Source of the DNA: Rhizoclosmatium globosum
Lineage: Eukaryota > Chytridiomycota > Chytridiomycetes > Chytridiales > Chytriomycetaceae
Direction of reading: 5' to 3'
Length of the DNA stretch: 64,000 nucleotides
Assembly: GCA_002104985.1 (NCBI GenBank)
Contig: MCGO01000074.1
Span: forward strand, 1 to 64,000
The notes under the pieces were generated by a model. The model saw nothing but the letters and a program-made list of their open reading frames with translations, was not told the origin of the DNA and did not search any database. Below are positions 1-10,350 of the stretch, in pieces (position 1 is the stretch's first letter; every line of letters begins with the position of its first letter). The position numbers and the translations under genes are program-made.

Positions 1-622
1 ATTGCAGACGCTATTTGCGAGGAAGTCATTGCGGTGGCTGGCCGGAATGGACCTATTCGTCACGAAATGCTTAAACCAGCTGCCAATGCTTGAAGCCACA
101 CTACTTGAGGTATTTGGCAATCTGATTCAGAAAATCATATCATGCTTTTAACAGGTCAACCGGATTTATAGTCTCTTCGCGGCTGGAATAACACGTCACA
201 TCACAGAAGATGTGCTGATTGATGGAGTTTGCTTAAAAAAGACTCAATGATGTTCTTGGTGATCGGAATGGCGCATTGGGATGCGTCGTACTGGGAGAAT
301 CCGTCTGATTTGATCCAACTCGATTCCTCGAGAGCCAGCAAAGCCTGAAGGCCCTCATGGATTTGGATGGAACCTGTCGCCATTTGGATATGGAGTCCCG
401 CAAATGGTAATGGAATGTGGTTGGTTTTACCTTATTGACTAATGTTTATTCCAGTCCAGGACAAAAGTTGGCACTTCTTGAAATGAAGGTCGTTATGGCT
501 TACCTCTGTAGACGTTACAGGTTCCGACTTGCGGACCCAAAGAAGCCATTGGAAGTGAAGACAGTCTCGCTCGTGAATGTGGACCACTAGAAGTGATTTT
601 CGAGCATCGCGTCGAGGCCTGA
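1..622 (+). CDS. Cytochrome P450, C-terminal part (cut by window start)
   Basis: This is the 3' part of a haem monooxygenase and nearly a duplicate of the next P450 (876-2683). The sequence shows the end of the I-helix region, an ExxR helix-K motif formed across an intron (about 110-154), an ITEDV segment and the haem loop. The haem loop is interrupted by an intron after TG of the Cys codon, which resumes with T-CCA-GGA (CPG). The last exon ends at TGA 620-622. Several single-base differences from the sister copy break the frame: an extra A near 74, a missing base near 306, another near 334, an extra C near 398 and a missing G near 574. The gene may be a pseudogene, but similar breaks occur in housekeeping genes here, so assembly error is equally likely. 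The substrate cannot be told. Confidence 0.75.
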
Positions 623-875
623 GTTCAACATACTTTTTAATATCCTATATTTTCTCCTGAAATAAAAATAAACTCGTCTCAAGATAAAAGCCATGCTATT
701 TGCTTTTGGTGCATTTAAATGTAGTGGGTCGGTTTGGGTCCAGAAGAAGAGCCAGGATTCAATTAGGGCTGCCTTTTTATACTTGAGCACTAATACATTG
801 CTGTAGCAATAATCTTTCAATGATCAGTCTTTAGGTTCGGTCTGTGGGGCAATTTTCAAACCAATTCGAAAACCA
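623..875. other. Spacer between the two tandem P450 copies
   Basis: This 253-bp AT-rich spacer holds the 3' end of P450 copy 1 and presumably the promoter of copy 2. No other gene is recognised in it. Confidence 0.5.
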
Positions 876-2683
876 ATGCCAGAGAGCAATATCTCCTACT
901 CTTGGCATCTGCCGCAGCCCTTGCCGCTGGCGTTGCAGTACTTGGCCAATCTCGTCGTCAAGCAAATGGTAAATGTCCTCCAGTTCCAAAACTCGGCTTC
1001 ATCAGCTCTGCCAGAGCTTGATAGTATCATCAATTAAACATAACATCAGAGCCTCCAATCGCCTCCAAACTGGAGACCAGTTCTTGGCCACGCCATCATT
1101 TCCTCAGAAGAATGGAGCAATGGCTCTCGGACCCTCCATGTTCGAGGGACACGGACCTGATGTCTTCATTGTTGAAGCCAGCCTGTTGGGGCAAAGGGTC
1201 TACGTCGCACGTGGGCCAAAAGCCGTCAAGTTGATTATGGGAAATAGCGCCATTAGAACTCGTATTTTGTTACCCGATGAATCGCTCGATCGAATGGAGT
1301 CCAACAAGATTGGGATCTTGTTCAACATGATCTGGAATCTTGGAAGGTGAACAGAAGTGAGTCGCACGTATTGTTCAGTTCACAACTTTATCTAAGTACA
1401 GTTTAGAGTGCTTTGTCGAGAGTGTTGGACGTCCTCGCTTCTTGAAGGGTTGGCGCCAAAGATTGATGAATTGATGTCAACTTTAGTACAATCCTTGGAT
1501 GAAATCGCAGATAAAGGCAATCCCAGTCTTGATCAATGAAATGATGAATCTTATTTCTATGGACTGCATTATGGACGTTCTATTTACTGAGAAGCGAGGT
1601 GCAGCAGCTACGTACCTTTCCGCTTGCGCCGCTGGAGAAAAACCGGAACCTGATGAATTGTTGACCTTAATCCATCAAGTCTTTGATGCAGGCGAATTTT
1701 ATGGGAAAGTCCCCCACTCCTCTTCAAAACTGTTCTTCGTAACGAAGATGCCAAACACCGCGCTCTCAGTCAAAAATACAATGCTTATGTTAGAGAGGTA
1801 CTTAATATTCGCTTTGATTGAATGCAGCTAAATCGTGATGCTCTCGACAGTAGTAAGAGCAAAGAAGCCGAATGGAGAATGCAATCTCTGATGAAATGGA
1901 CTTTGCTACAAGTGCTTTTTGGCGGCAGAATCATGCTTCGAGGATCCTGAAACGATCTTTAAACAAGTGAATGCAATTGTTAAGGAGACGATTGGAGGCG
2001 GTACTGATACAGCAAGTAATTCGATGGCTTTTCTGGTCTACGAACTTGCACGCCACCAAGAAATCGCAGACGTTATCTGTGAGGAAGTCATTGCGGTGGC
2101 TGGCCAGAATGGGCCTATTCGTCACGAAATGCTTAACCAGCTTCCGATGCTTGAAGCAGCCCTACTGGAGGTAAATTGGAAAGATAATTAGACCAGGTTA
2201 TTGAAAATATGACAGGTCAGCCGTATCTATACTCTCTTTGCGGCTGGAACCACACGACACATCACAGAAGATGTGCTGATTGATGGAGTTTGCTTAAAAA
2301 GACTCAATGATGTTCTTGGTGATTGGAATGGCGCATTGGGATGCGTCGTATTGGGAGAATCCGTCTGAATTTGATCCAACTCGATTCCTCGAGAAGCCAG
2401 CAAAGCCTGAAGGCCCTCATGGATTTGGATGGAATCTGTCGCCATTTGGATATGGAGTCCGCAAATGGTAATGAGATGTCATTGGTTTTACCTTATTGAC
2501 TAATGTTTATTCCAGTCCAGGACAAGAGTTGGCATGCTTGAAATGAAGGTCGTTATGGCTAACCTCTGTAGACGTTACAGGTTCCGACTTGCGGACCCAA
2601 AAAAGCCGTTGGAAGTGAAGGATAGTCTTGCACGTGAATGTGGACCACTTGAAGTGATTTTTGAACATCGTGTCGAAGCTTAA
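876..2683 (+). CDS. Cytochrome P450 (copy 2), frame-broken
   Basis: This is a full-length P450 layout. It opens with a short hydrophobic N-terminal anchor, encoded in a frame offset from the ATG at 876, followed by an intron at about 969-1049. Next comes a region with the motifs LGQRVYVARG and LLPDESLDRM. The I-helix reads IGGGTDTASNS, where the acid-alcohol pair D-T is the usual oxygen-activation site. ExxR is EVSR, formed across the intron near 2170-2216. The haem loop is FGYGVRKCPGQ, with its Cys codon split by an intron near 2467-2513. The stop is TAA 2681-2683. Frame breaks lie in the N-terminal region (880-1110), near 1920 and at the A-run near 2300. It is a tandem duplicate of the fragment at 1-622. 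It ends tail to tail with the methyltransferase gene, 38 bp apart. The family is certain; the reaction is unknown. Confidence 0.8.
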
Positions 2684-2721
2684 TGTTGATCTTTTCTGGA
2701 ATTAATATACTCTCGTTACGT

Positions 2722-3787
2722 TTATTCTTCGTCCTCATCAGAGCTTTCATATGGCGCAACCCATTCTTCTACAACTTCCTCAGTTTTTGACCAAACGCCT
2801 GGCATTACCAGGTTACCAACATCTGTCACCATCGCCGTTTTTCCTCTGAAGATATCTCGTCATCCAAGTAAAACTTCAGTATATAACCAGACCAATCCTC
2901 CTCGAATGGAATCACAGATACACATAGACCATCAAGAACTGCGACAACTTCCAGCAATAGCCGCTTCAGAGTCTTACCACTTCCATCACGATTCACATAT
3001 GCGCAATAAAACTCACGCACATTCATCCTTTGATCCCTTGAAAACACCAGGAAACTCGTTACCAAGTCCGTAATCTGCTCACGCGTCATTGACGGGTAAA
3101 TCACATCAGCTGCCACCATTAAATCAACAATTCCACTATCCAAACCAGTTGCAGCAGCCCGACAACATCCGTACCCACAGTTCCCCACTTGTATTCAACA
3201 ACACCAACACAACTCCCTAACCGATTCATCTCAACATTCATCTTCAACCGCTCCAAAACCTGTGCATCTCCCCAATCCGTCGCAACCCACTTCTTACATC
3301 CAAGCCGCGTCCCTAAAGCCGCCAGGATCCCGGATCCACCAGCACCCAGCTCAACGACCCGTTTTCCAAGCACGATTTCTGGGTTGCGTTGGAGAAAGAG
3401 TGTCATGAAGCGGGATCCGGGCCATAAGAACATTCCTGTGCGGTCAAAGTGGCCGATGGAGGAGTCTGTGGTTACGACAGGGCCTTGGAGGGAGTCTGAG
3501 GAGATGAAGCTGATAGATGTGCCGTTTAGGAGAGGGACTTTGTTGATTGTTTCGATGGATCTGAGGTGTGGGTGGTCGTGGAATGAGAGGAGGGAGGAGA
3601 CGAGGTGTGAAGGTAGTGTGCATTCGAAGCCGGTTTGGGTTTCGGTTTTGATGTGGGCGTTTACGATTGTTCCATTGTGTTTTGTGATTGTTTGTTGGAT
3701 GGATTGTAGGGTTGAGGAAGGTGTTGTTGGATGGAAGAGGAGGATGATGTGAGAGTCTGGCTCTTGTTCAGTTTGAAAGACATTTTA
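2722..3787 (-). CDS. Lysine methyltransferase-like protein (METTL21/EFM, Methyltransf_16 type)
   Basis: This is a SAM-dependent methyltransferase of the seven-beta-strand lysine group, whose members mostly modify elongation factors and chaperones. The sequence shows a long N-terminal region (no Met in frame until about 3787), then TGMFLWPGSRFM and motif I VVELGAGGSGILAA. ATDWG follows as the motif II acid, then a Leu/Asn-rich helix, EYKWG, and AADVIY as the DxxY-like post-II motif. An acidic C-terminal tail ends at TAA 2722-2724. Motif I has SGILAA where relatives usually have TGLVGI. Frame slips occur near 3180, near 2850 and at the start. The gene is convergent with P450 copy 2. The target protein is not predictable. 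Confidence 0.7.
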
Positions 3788-3930
3788 AATCAATAATCTA
3801 GGATGTATTAATATTTCAACTCGTAAGGATGACTTGGTTAAAGGTGTCAAGAATACCCAAATTGGACAGATGGGAGGAATGGCATCAACTCAAAACCTTC
3901 TTGAACCTTGCTAAACTCCAAATCAGGGGT

Positions 3931-4281
3931 TTATTCATCATCGATATTATCAAACACATGACTAGTCCAATCTTCCCCAGATGGATTTGGTGGAAACACA
4001 AAGTCTCCATCACGACACACCATCACTGGGCACTTTTGAGTATTCGGCAAGAAGCACCAGAACTCTCCGTTGCCTTTATCAGCACCCCAGCAGTTGTGCC
4101 CATACCGTTGCATTACATCGTGCATTGCTGTTGTTGGATCAACTGTCTTGGGAACAATGACATTGTAGTGAGCTGAATCGCACCATGTCGTTCGGTAGAT
4201 GAACTCTGCAGAGCATACAGTTGATGCAAGTATGATGAGTAGTAAGAGAGGGCAGACGGTTGAGATGAATCGAGTGATCAT
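3931..4281 (-). CDS. Small secreted cysteine-containing protein
   Basis: This is an intact 116-residue ORF. Residues 1-25 are a clear signal peptide (Arg near the start, then a Leu/Ile-rich core and a small-residue cleavage site near CSA-E). The mature part of about 90 residues has five cysteines, spaced as WC, NCWG, FWCF, KC and VCRDGD. Its tail is acidic and Pro-containing, ending in DNIDDE. The family is not recognised. Size, signal peptide and Cys content suggest an extracellular or wall protein; an effector-like role cannot be claimed. Confidence 0.6.
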   Translation of the reverse strand: MITRFISTVCPLLLLIILASTVCSAEFIYRTTWCDSAHYNVIVPKTVDPTTAMHDVMQRYGHNCWGADKGNGEFWCFLPNTQKCPVMVCRDGDFVFPPNPSGEDWTSHVFDNIDDE

Positions 4282-4316
4282 GGTCTATTTTTGGTTGATA
4301 GTTTAATTCATCTGTA

Positions 4317-4949
4317 ATGAACGTCTTTGGCAAAAGTACACCAGCAGAACCACTTGTTTCTCGCGACAGTGTGTCCACAACGGCATCACCATTGAGCGCA
4401 TCTCAACTGAAAGACGATGGATACGAGGCTGGGGCACTGGCTGGAGTTGCCTCTGGAGCCCTTGCGCGGGCCGCTGCTCAGGAACTTCTCGCCAGTGCCG
4501 CAGAGTTTACGTTAATTGAAACACTGAATTCGCAGGTACTTTTTGACACTTTGGTTTTGTGTTTGTCGCACTTTATTCAATCGACAATTAACTTTTAAGT
4601 TCTTGAACAGACACGCGACCGCTTCGCCGACCTCGCCGAATCCGTGGCGTCGTCATCCTCGGCAAAGGACCTTTCGCAGTGCAACGACCAACTGGACGAG
4701 TACGCGTCGCACGTGTCGGTGCTCGAGCGCCACATCGCAAACTTTGAACTCGTCGCGGCTGAACTCGACGATTACACGCGCAGACTCGAAGAAAGTGTCC
4801 GCCGCAGAATTGTCTATCCGTATGCGATGCCCCCACAGCCGCCTCTTGCTGCTGCTGCTGCTGCAACACTCGCACTGCTCCCTAACAACTGTACTATAAC
4901 CAATAAACTGTTTAAGCTCGGCTCTTTATCTGAATGCAGCTCAAGATAA
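4317..4949 (+). CDS. BLOC1S2: BLOC-1 subunit 2-like protein
   Basis: Two exons are read: 4317-4535 and 4611-4949. The protein is helical. Its pattern matches BLOS2, a coiled-coil subunit of the BLOC-1 endosome/lysosome trafficking complex. The matching segments are EFTLIETLNSQ, then TRDRFADLA, then DQLDEY..VSVLERHI..FELVAAELDDYTRRLEE. The N-terminal half (residues 1-55) is Ser/Ala-rich and low complexity. The C-terminal tail after the coiled coil is a Pro/Ala-rich run that could be read past its true end. The gene is convergent with the MFS transporter and their coding ends overlap by about 9 bp (4941-4949). Confidence 0.6.
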
Positions 4950-6395
4950 TAAGGGTGCCTCAGTTGCTGAATCAAATTCTGAGCGCCCCCTCCCAATGTC
5001 ATCCTCCTCATCCATCATGTTTCCAGGATTCACTGCCATGGCATCCACTCCTTGCTTTGAAACTCCAACTAGAGAAATCAGGAATGCAAGTCCAAACAAT
5101 CCGCCAACAATATAAAAGCAAGCCTGTGGTGCATTCCATTCAGCGGTTGTGTATCGATACAAGAAATTCAATGTGATTCCTGAAGCAATCATACTAATCG
5201 ACTCAAAGATCTGAATCGCAGAGAATAAGCTTCCTTGGAGGTGAGATGGGACAAGAACGCTGAGCAAGGAGCGAAGAGTTGGGTTTGCAAAACAGCCCAT
5301 CACTGCTACCACACTACTGGCTCTAAATTGAGCAGATGTGGTTGAAATACCATAGAGAATCATGCCAAGGGAGGCTGAAAAGAGGCCAGTTTGCAAAATC
5401 CGAATTTCAGTTGTCAGTTTGTGAATGTGCAAGGCAAGAGTTGCGTACTCAGTGATACGAGGAACTAAAATCACGAGCCATATGATTGTTTGTATAGCTA
5501 TGATGACTGCAAAGAGGCCCGAGTCGAGGGCAGTCCATCCAAAACGTGTAGCAGGAGAAAATAGATACAAAACTTGGAATCCAGATAGTTGGAAGCTTAA
5601 TATCGTCATGATTAGGAGAAGCGATGCAGCTGTGGTATGTTTGAGTATAGTCTTGAGTGTGACAGACGTTTGTGAGACTGAATCCATCAAGAGAACAATG
5701 ATGGCTTCGACGCATCAGAAGTATTTCTCAGTACGCGAGTCTCTGTGACTTTGAGCAGAACAAAGAGCACGAGGGACATGCTGACAGCCATCATGACGCC
5801 GAAAGTCAAAAGGAATCCACCGTATTCCACGAGAGCACCACCTGCAACCGGCCCCACAATCAACGCCAGTGCAAAAGCAGCATCAACGGCCATAAAGTAC
5901 TTTGTGCGCTCGTTTGGGCGCACCAAGTCGCCAATCGCCGCGACGGCCGCAACGCGAAACAAAACAACGGACCCGAGCGACCCCGCCACCGCCGCAACAA
6001 TCGCAAAAAGCGGAAGCCACGCGCCGCCACCGCCCGCCACCGCCGCGCAAATAAACAAACGCGGCAAACACAAACTCGATCGACGACAGCAAAACAGACG
6101 CCGACGACACGAGCATCGCGCCTTTGCGTCCGAGGCGGCCGTCGACGAGTGGACCCGCAACAAGAAGAAGCACCAGCGTTGGCACTTGGTCGCACAGCTG
6201 GAACACGAGCGACCACGTTGCCGCTGTCTCCTGAACTGCACTTGACGATGCACACTCGGAGTACTCGTGTCCTGGCCCCAGCTCGCTCACACACACCATC
6301 TGTATCAATAGCTGCTGAAATGGCAGTGACCCGATGCTCGTGGCAAGCACCGCGAGAAAGAATCCAATCAGCGCGTAGTTGGGGGATGCGGCCAT
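4941..6395 (-). CDS. Major facilitator superfamily transporter
   Basis: This is a polytopic membrane protein of roughly 480 residues, read in three frames. The N-terminal part (ATG at 6395) has the first helices and the loop motif GPLVDGRLGRKGAML, the classical MFS loop 2-3 signature. The frame slips near 6050. Helices 4-6 follow, including VRPNERTKYFMAVDAAFALALIVG. After a second slip near 5690, helices 7-12 run to the stop at 4941. The loop signature and extended extracellular region after helix 1 resemble the SLC46 (folate/thymic cotransporter-like) branch, but the substrate is a guess. The C-terminus is acidic and Ser-rich. Both breaks look like single-base indels. The gene is 63 bp upstream of P450 copy 3 on the same strand. 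Confidence 0.75.
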
Positions 6396-6458
6396 TTTTG
6401 GAAACGTTTCTATTTGTAATACAGTTGGGAGGATCCGGACAGAATATCCTCCCCTAGT

Positions 6459-8247
6459 TTATTGATTGTGTTCACGCTTTTCAAATATAATTGGAAGCGG
6501 TCCGCATTCCCGAACACTGCTCTCATGAATTTCCAAAGATTGCGACGGATCTGCGAGTCGAAATCTGTATCGTCGACAAAGAGTGGCCATGACAAGCTTC
6601 ATTTCTATCAAAGCCAATTCTTGTCCAGGGCTAAACGACAAATGTAAGGTATTTTCTCGAACAACAGAAACAATATACCATCGTCTAACTCCGTAACCAA
6701 ATGGTGAAAACGCCCAACCAAAGCCATGAGGTCCTTCCGGTTTTGCTGGTTTCTTCATGAAACGCGCGGGATCAAAGAGTTGAGGATTCTCCCAAACTTC
6801 AGGATCACTGTGATTCATCGAGTTCGCAATGACCAAATGCGCGCCTTTCTTCAAGACCATTCCATCGACAAGCGTATCTTCAGAAAGGTAGCGCGTTAAG
6901 CCTGCAACGAGAGAACACGTACGACCAATCTTGTTTTAACAAATTAAATAAATCATTATATGCATCGCTTCCAAGTCAATTTACCTCCGTGATTGCAGCT
7001 TCCAAGAATGGCATTCGAGACAAAGAATCATGATCAATTGTTCCTGAAGCATCCACCGCACGCACGACTTCATCACTGATTTGGTCAGCCAGAGCATTAT
7101 TTCGTGCAAGCTCATAAATCAAGAACGCCATCGTATTGCTGGACGTGTCCGTTCCGCCTCCTATTGTTTCTCTGATTGTCGAAACCACCTGTTTGAACAC
7201 AGTGTTTCGATCTGGACACAATGACTCGGCAGTCAAGAACAAACTTGTTGCAAAGTCCATATGCTCGTTATTAGTCGATGTGCTAACTTCGGCTTGCTTT
7301 TGTCGAACACGCTGAAAAGAAAGAAATCCATTATTTCATGATAAAAGGACAGCCTATATACCTCTTCAGTATAGCGCATCCATTGTAACACACACTCTCG
7401 GTGTAACTTGTCCTTTCCCCGTAAAATGTATTTGTAAATGAATGGAGGAACTTTCCATAGAAGCCTCCAGCATCCATGACTTTATGAACCATAGCAAGTG
7501 TAGGATCTGGCTTCACTTCCTTCCCTTCAGCAATTCCATCGGCATAAATTATTGCAGCTTCCCGTTTCTCCGAAAATATGATATTCAAGATAATATCCAT
7601 TGAAACGAGGCCCATCAATTCATTCACAAGGATAGGAACACCAGCATCAGCAAGCCGATCCAAAGAATCCTCCAATTCTGCTAAATATCCTCCGATTTTT
7701 GGAACCAGTCCCTTCAAGAACTTTGGTCGACCAATACTCTCAACCAAACACTCTATTCTCAACAACAAAGCATTAGTGAATCGATTTCAGGAATAGTACA
7801 AATATGCTTACTTCGCAACACCTTCCATGAATCCAAATCTGAATTGACCAGCAGCCCAAGCTTATACTTCCCAAGTCGATGTAACGACTCATCTGGAATC
7901 ATGACCCGCGTCTTGAGAGAGCTGTTTCCCAACACGGATTTCACAGCGAGTCCGCCACGTGCTACGTAGACTCTCCGACCAAAGAGACTTGCTTCCACGA
8001 TCCATGCTTGTGAGGGTAGCCCGTCAAAGAACGACGGAAACGCATGCGATATGCCTTTCGCTTGGAGAAAGATATGGCCGTGACCTATGAATGGTAACCA
8101 ATGAGGCGCAAGGGGTGGATCTAGAAGGTGGCTCTGAGGAGGGAGTCCTGCCCGAAACAAGTACTAACCATTTTTGTTTCGAAATGGCCACGTGATGGCT
8201 AATGTTGCAAGAAGAATGACGGTAATAGTTGCGATGATGAGGAGCAT
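6459..8247 (-). CDS. Cytochrome P450 (copy 3)
   Basis: The start is the ATG at 8247, giving a 25-residue hydrophobic anchor (MLLIIATITVILLATLAI). Intron 1 follows after the codon start of G, then PPLAPHWLPFIGHGHI, the Pro-rich hinge. The sequence then shows FGRRVYVARGG, MIPDESLHRLGKYKLGLL, I-helix IGGGTDTSSNTMAF, ExxR as EIGR built across an intron (6930-6984), PERF-like FDPARFMKKP, and the haem loop FGYGVRRC-PGQ. The haem Cys codon is split by an intron. The stop TAA is at 6459-6461. There is one obvious break near 7450, where a GGGAAA run has lost a G. Intron positions match those of copies 2 and 4, so the genes share one ancestor. It is divergent from copy 4 across 155 bp. Confidence 0.88.
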
Positions 8248-8402
8248 TGTTGTTGCGATTCAGCAGAGTTCTTCGGAAACTTTGGAACCGCCACAGAAGT
8301 CAGCCGTTATTTCATCATGATAAATAATTAATGGATGCAGCATCATTGCTATGATGGTATTTTGATGTGGCTGGATTCATTATTATAAACCCCACAATCC
8401 AA
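8248..8402. promoter_or_regulatory. Bidirectional promoter region of two divergent P450 genes
   Basis: This 155-bp AT-rich gap separates the start codons of P450 copies 3 and 4, so both promoters must lie here or overlap the genes. A TATTATAAACC stretch near 8380-8395 precedes copy 4. Assignment as a shared promoter is inferred from position. Confidence 0.45.
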
Positions 8403-10221
8403 ATGACAACCAACTTTGACAACACAGCTCTCATCATTAGCACAGCTGTGCTTCTCGCACTAGGAGCTTCAGTTTTGATACGACCAAGCACATATCAGAA
8501 TGGTAAGCGTTGACTCCATCTGACTCGAACTTGTCTTAAAATCAGATAAGGCCCTCCACTCGCTTCAAACTGGATTCCAATCCTTGGACACCTTCATATC
8601 CTCCTAAAGAAGAATGGGTTCATGCAGATCGGCCCGTCTCTGTTCGAAGGAGTCAGCAAGGACGTCAGCATTGTCCAAATGAGTGTTTGGGAAAACGATG
8701 GTACGCTGCCAGGGGAAGTGTTGCTGTCAAATCGATTCTTGGTAACAGTTCTATTCGCATCCGAATTCCAGTTGGGCCGGAAGCAGCATCCCGCCTTCGG
8801 TTGGGAGAGTTTGGATTGTTTCTCAATTCAAACCTTGGTCCATGGAGGATGTGTCGAAGTGAGTGTGCCCTTATGGTAACACGTTGAAGACTAACCGATG
8901 ATCCAGGGCTATTTGCTGAAGGCATTGGGAATGATAAGTTCTTGAAGGGCGTGAATGCGAAACTGAACGAGTATATGGCTGTGAATATCAAATTGATGGA
9001 GAAAGCCGCCGGCACAGCCACACCTGTTCTGGTGAATGAATTAGGCCGTCGAATTACTTTGGATATCATTATGGATGTTACATTTTCTGAAAAACGTGGC
9101 TCTGCAACCAGTTTCCTTGAAGACGTCAATGAAGGAAGGGAAGTTCAACCAGACTCCCTGTTTGTCATGGCTCGAGGAGTTATGGACGCGAATTCGTTTT
9201 ATAACAAAGTGCCACCACTTGTTTTCAAGCATGTCCTCACAAGCGCGGACAAGATGCATACAGACTCTGTTGATAGATTTGTCTCCGCAATCGAAGAGGT
9301 ATTTTAAGTACTTTTCGCTTTCTCGGATGCATTTAATGAACGCCTTTTGTTCTTAAAACAGCGCGTATCTCAAAAACAAAAAGAGTTGGGTGAAGTTCCC
9401 GAAATTCACCAAGGTGACTTTGACTTTGCGACAAGTTTGTTCGCAGCTTCCAAATCGTTGCCCGAAGAAAGTCGCATGAATTTTGTGGTCTGTATGGTTC
9501 GAGAGACTATTGCTGGCGGAACGGATTCGACGAGTAATGCGATTGCGTATCTCATTTACGAGCTTGCACGCAATCAAGATATTGCTGATGCAATTTGTGC
9601 ACAAATTGTTGAAGTTGCAGGCCCCTCTGGCGCGATTGACAGTGAATGTCTCAAAAAACTGACCCTCCTTGAAGCATCTGTGTTTGAGGTATAATTCCAG
9701 TTTTTTGTAATATTTAGTTTAACTATATAATGTAAATCCCAGATCACCCGTCTGTACGCGATCGCTCCAAACGTGCGCCGGTACATCACAGAAGATGTAA
9801 TCATTGACAACGTTTTACTCAAGAAAGACTCTGATATCATCATCACTCTCGGAATGAATATGCACGATCCACTCATTTGGGAAGCTCCCGAAACATTTGA
9901 CCCCACACGATTCTTGAATAAACTTTCCAAGCCTGAGGGACCCTATGGGTTTGGATGGAATTACTCTCCGTTCGGGTATGGAGTTAGAAAATGGTATGTT
10001 TGTACTTCTGCAGTTGGTTGAGTTTCTTATTTGTTTTCAGCCCAGGAGAAGACTTGGCTGTTCTTGAATTGAAACTTGTCATTGCGCACTTATGCAGACG
10101 CTTTCGATTCATTCTCGCGAATCCGAACGAACCATTGGAGATTACCGACAGTCTGTTCCGAGAATGTGGACCTCTTCCAATCATTTTTGAACAACGTGTT
10201 AGTAGTAATCAGAGGCAATGA
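8403..10221 (+). CDS. Cytochrome P450 (copy 4), most complete
   Basis: Six exons are readable: 8403-8502, 8546-8858, 8907-9298, 9362-9688, 9743-9993 and 10041-10221. They encode about 520 residues. The N-terminus is a membrane anchor (TALIISTAVLLALGASVLI), so the enzyme should sit in the ER membrane. Motifs are PPLASNWIPILGH, I-helix IAGGTDSTSNAIAYL, ExxR as EITR across the fourth intron, FDPTRFLNKLSKPEGP, and haem loop FGYGVRKCPGEDLAVLE. The fifth intron (9994-10040) falls inside the haem Cys codon, TG|C. Two one-base losses are suspected, near 8550 and near 8686. The substrate is unknown. The gene is convergent with PPIL2. Confidence 0.88.
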
Positions 10222-10350
10222 GATTTCCCACGTGTTTGATTTCGAAAGAGTTTTATGTTTGGTTGCAGTAAATTGATTTCCATCAATTGCCAACATTTAC
10301 ACCATGACTGGAAGTTTTGCAAAACAGATCATAACTTTCTTCATAAATAT

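Noticed and set aside
3189..3752. Plus-strand ORF of 187 codons
   Set aside because: It overlaps the methyltransferase core motifs on the minus strand and has no recognisable features.
5745..6245. Plus-strand ORF of 166 codons
   Set aside because: It is antisense to the MFS transporter helices in a GC-rich stretch and is Arg/Ala-biased.
1..10221. Calling all four P450 genes pseudogenes because of frame breaks
   Set aside because: Equivalent one-base breaks occur in essential genes in this window, and the P450 motifs are well kept, so assembly error cannot be excluded.
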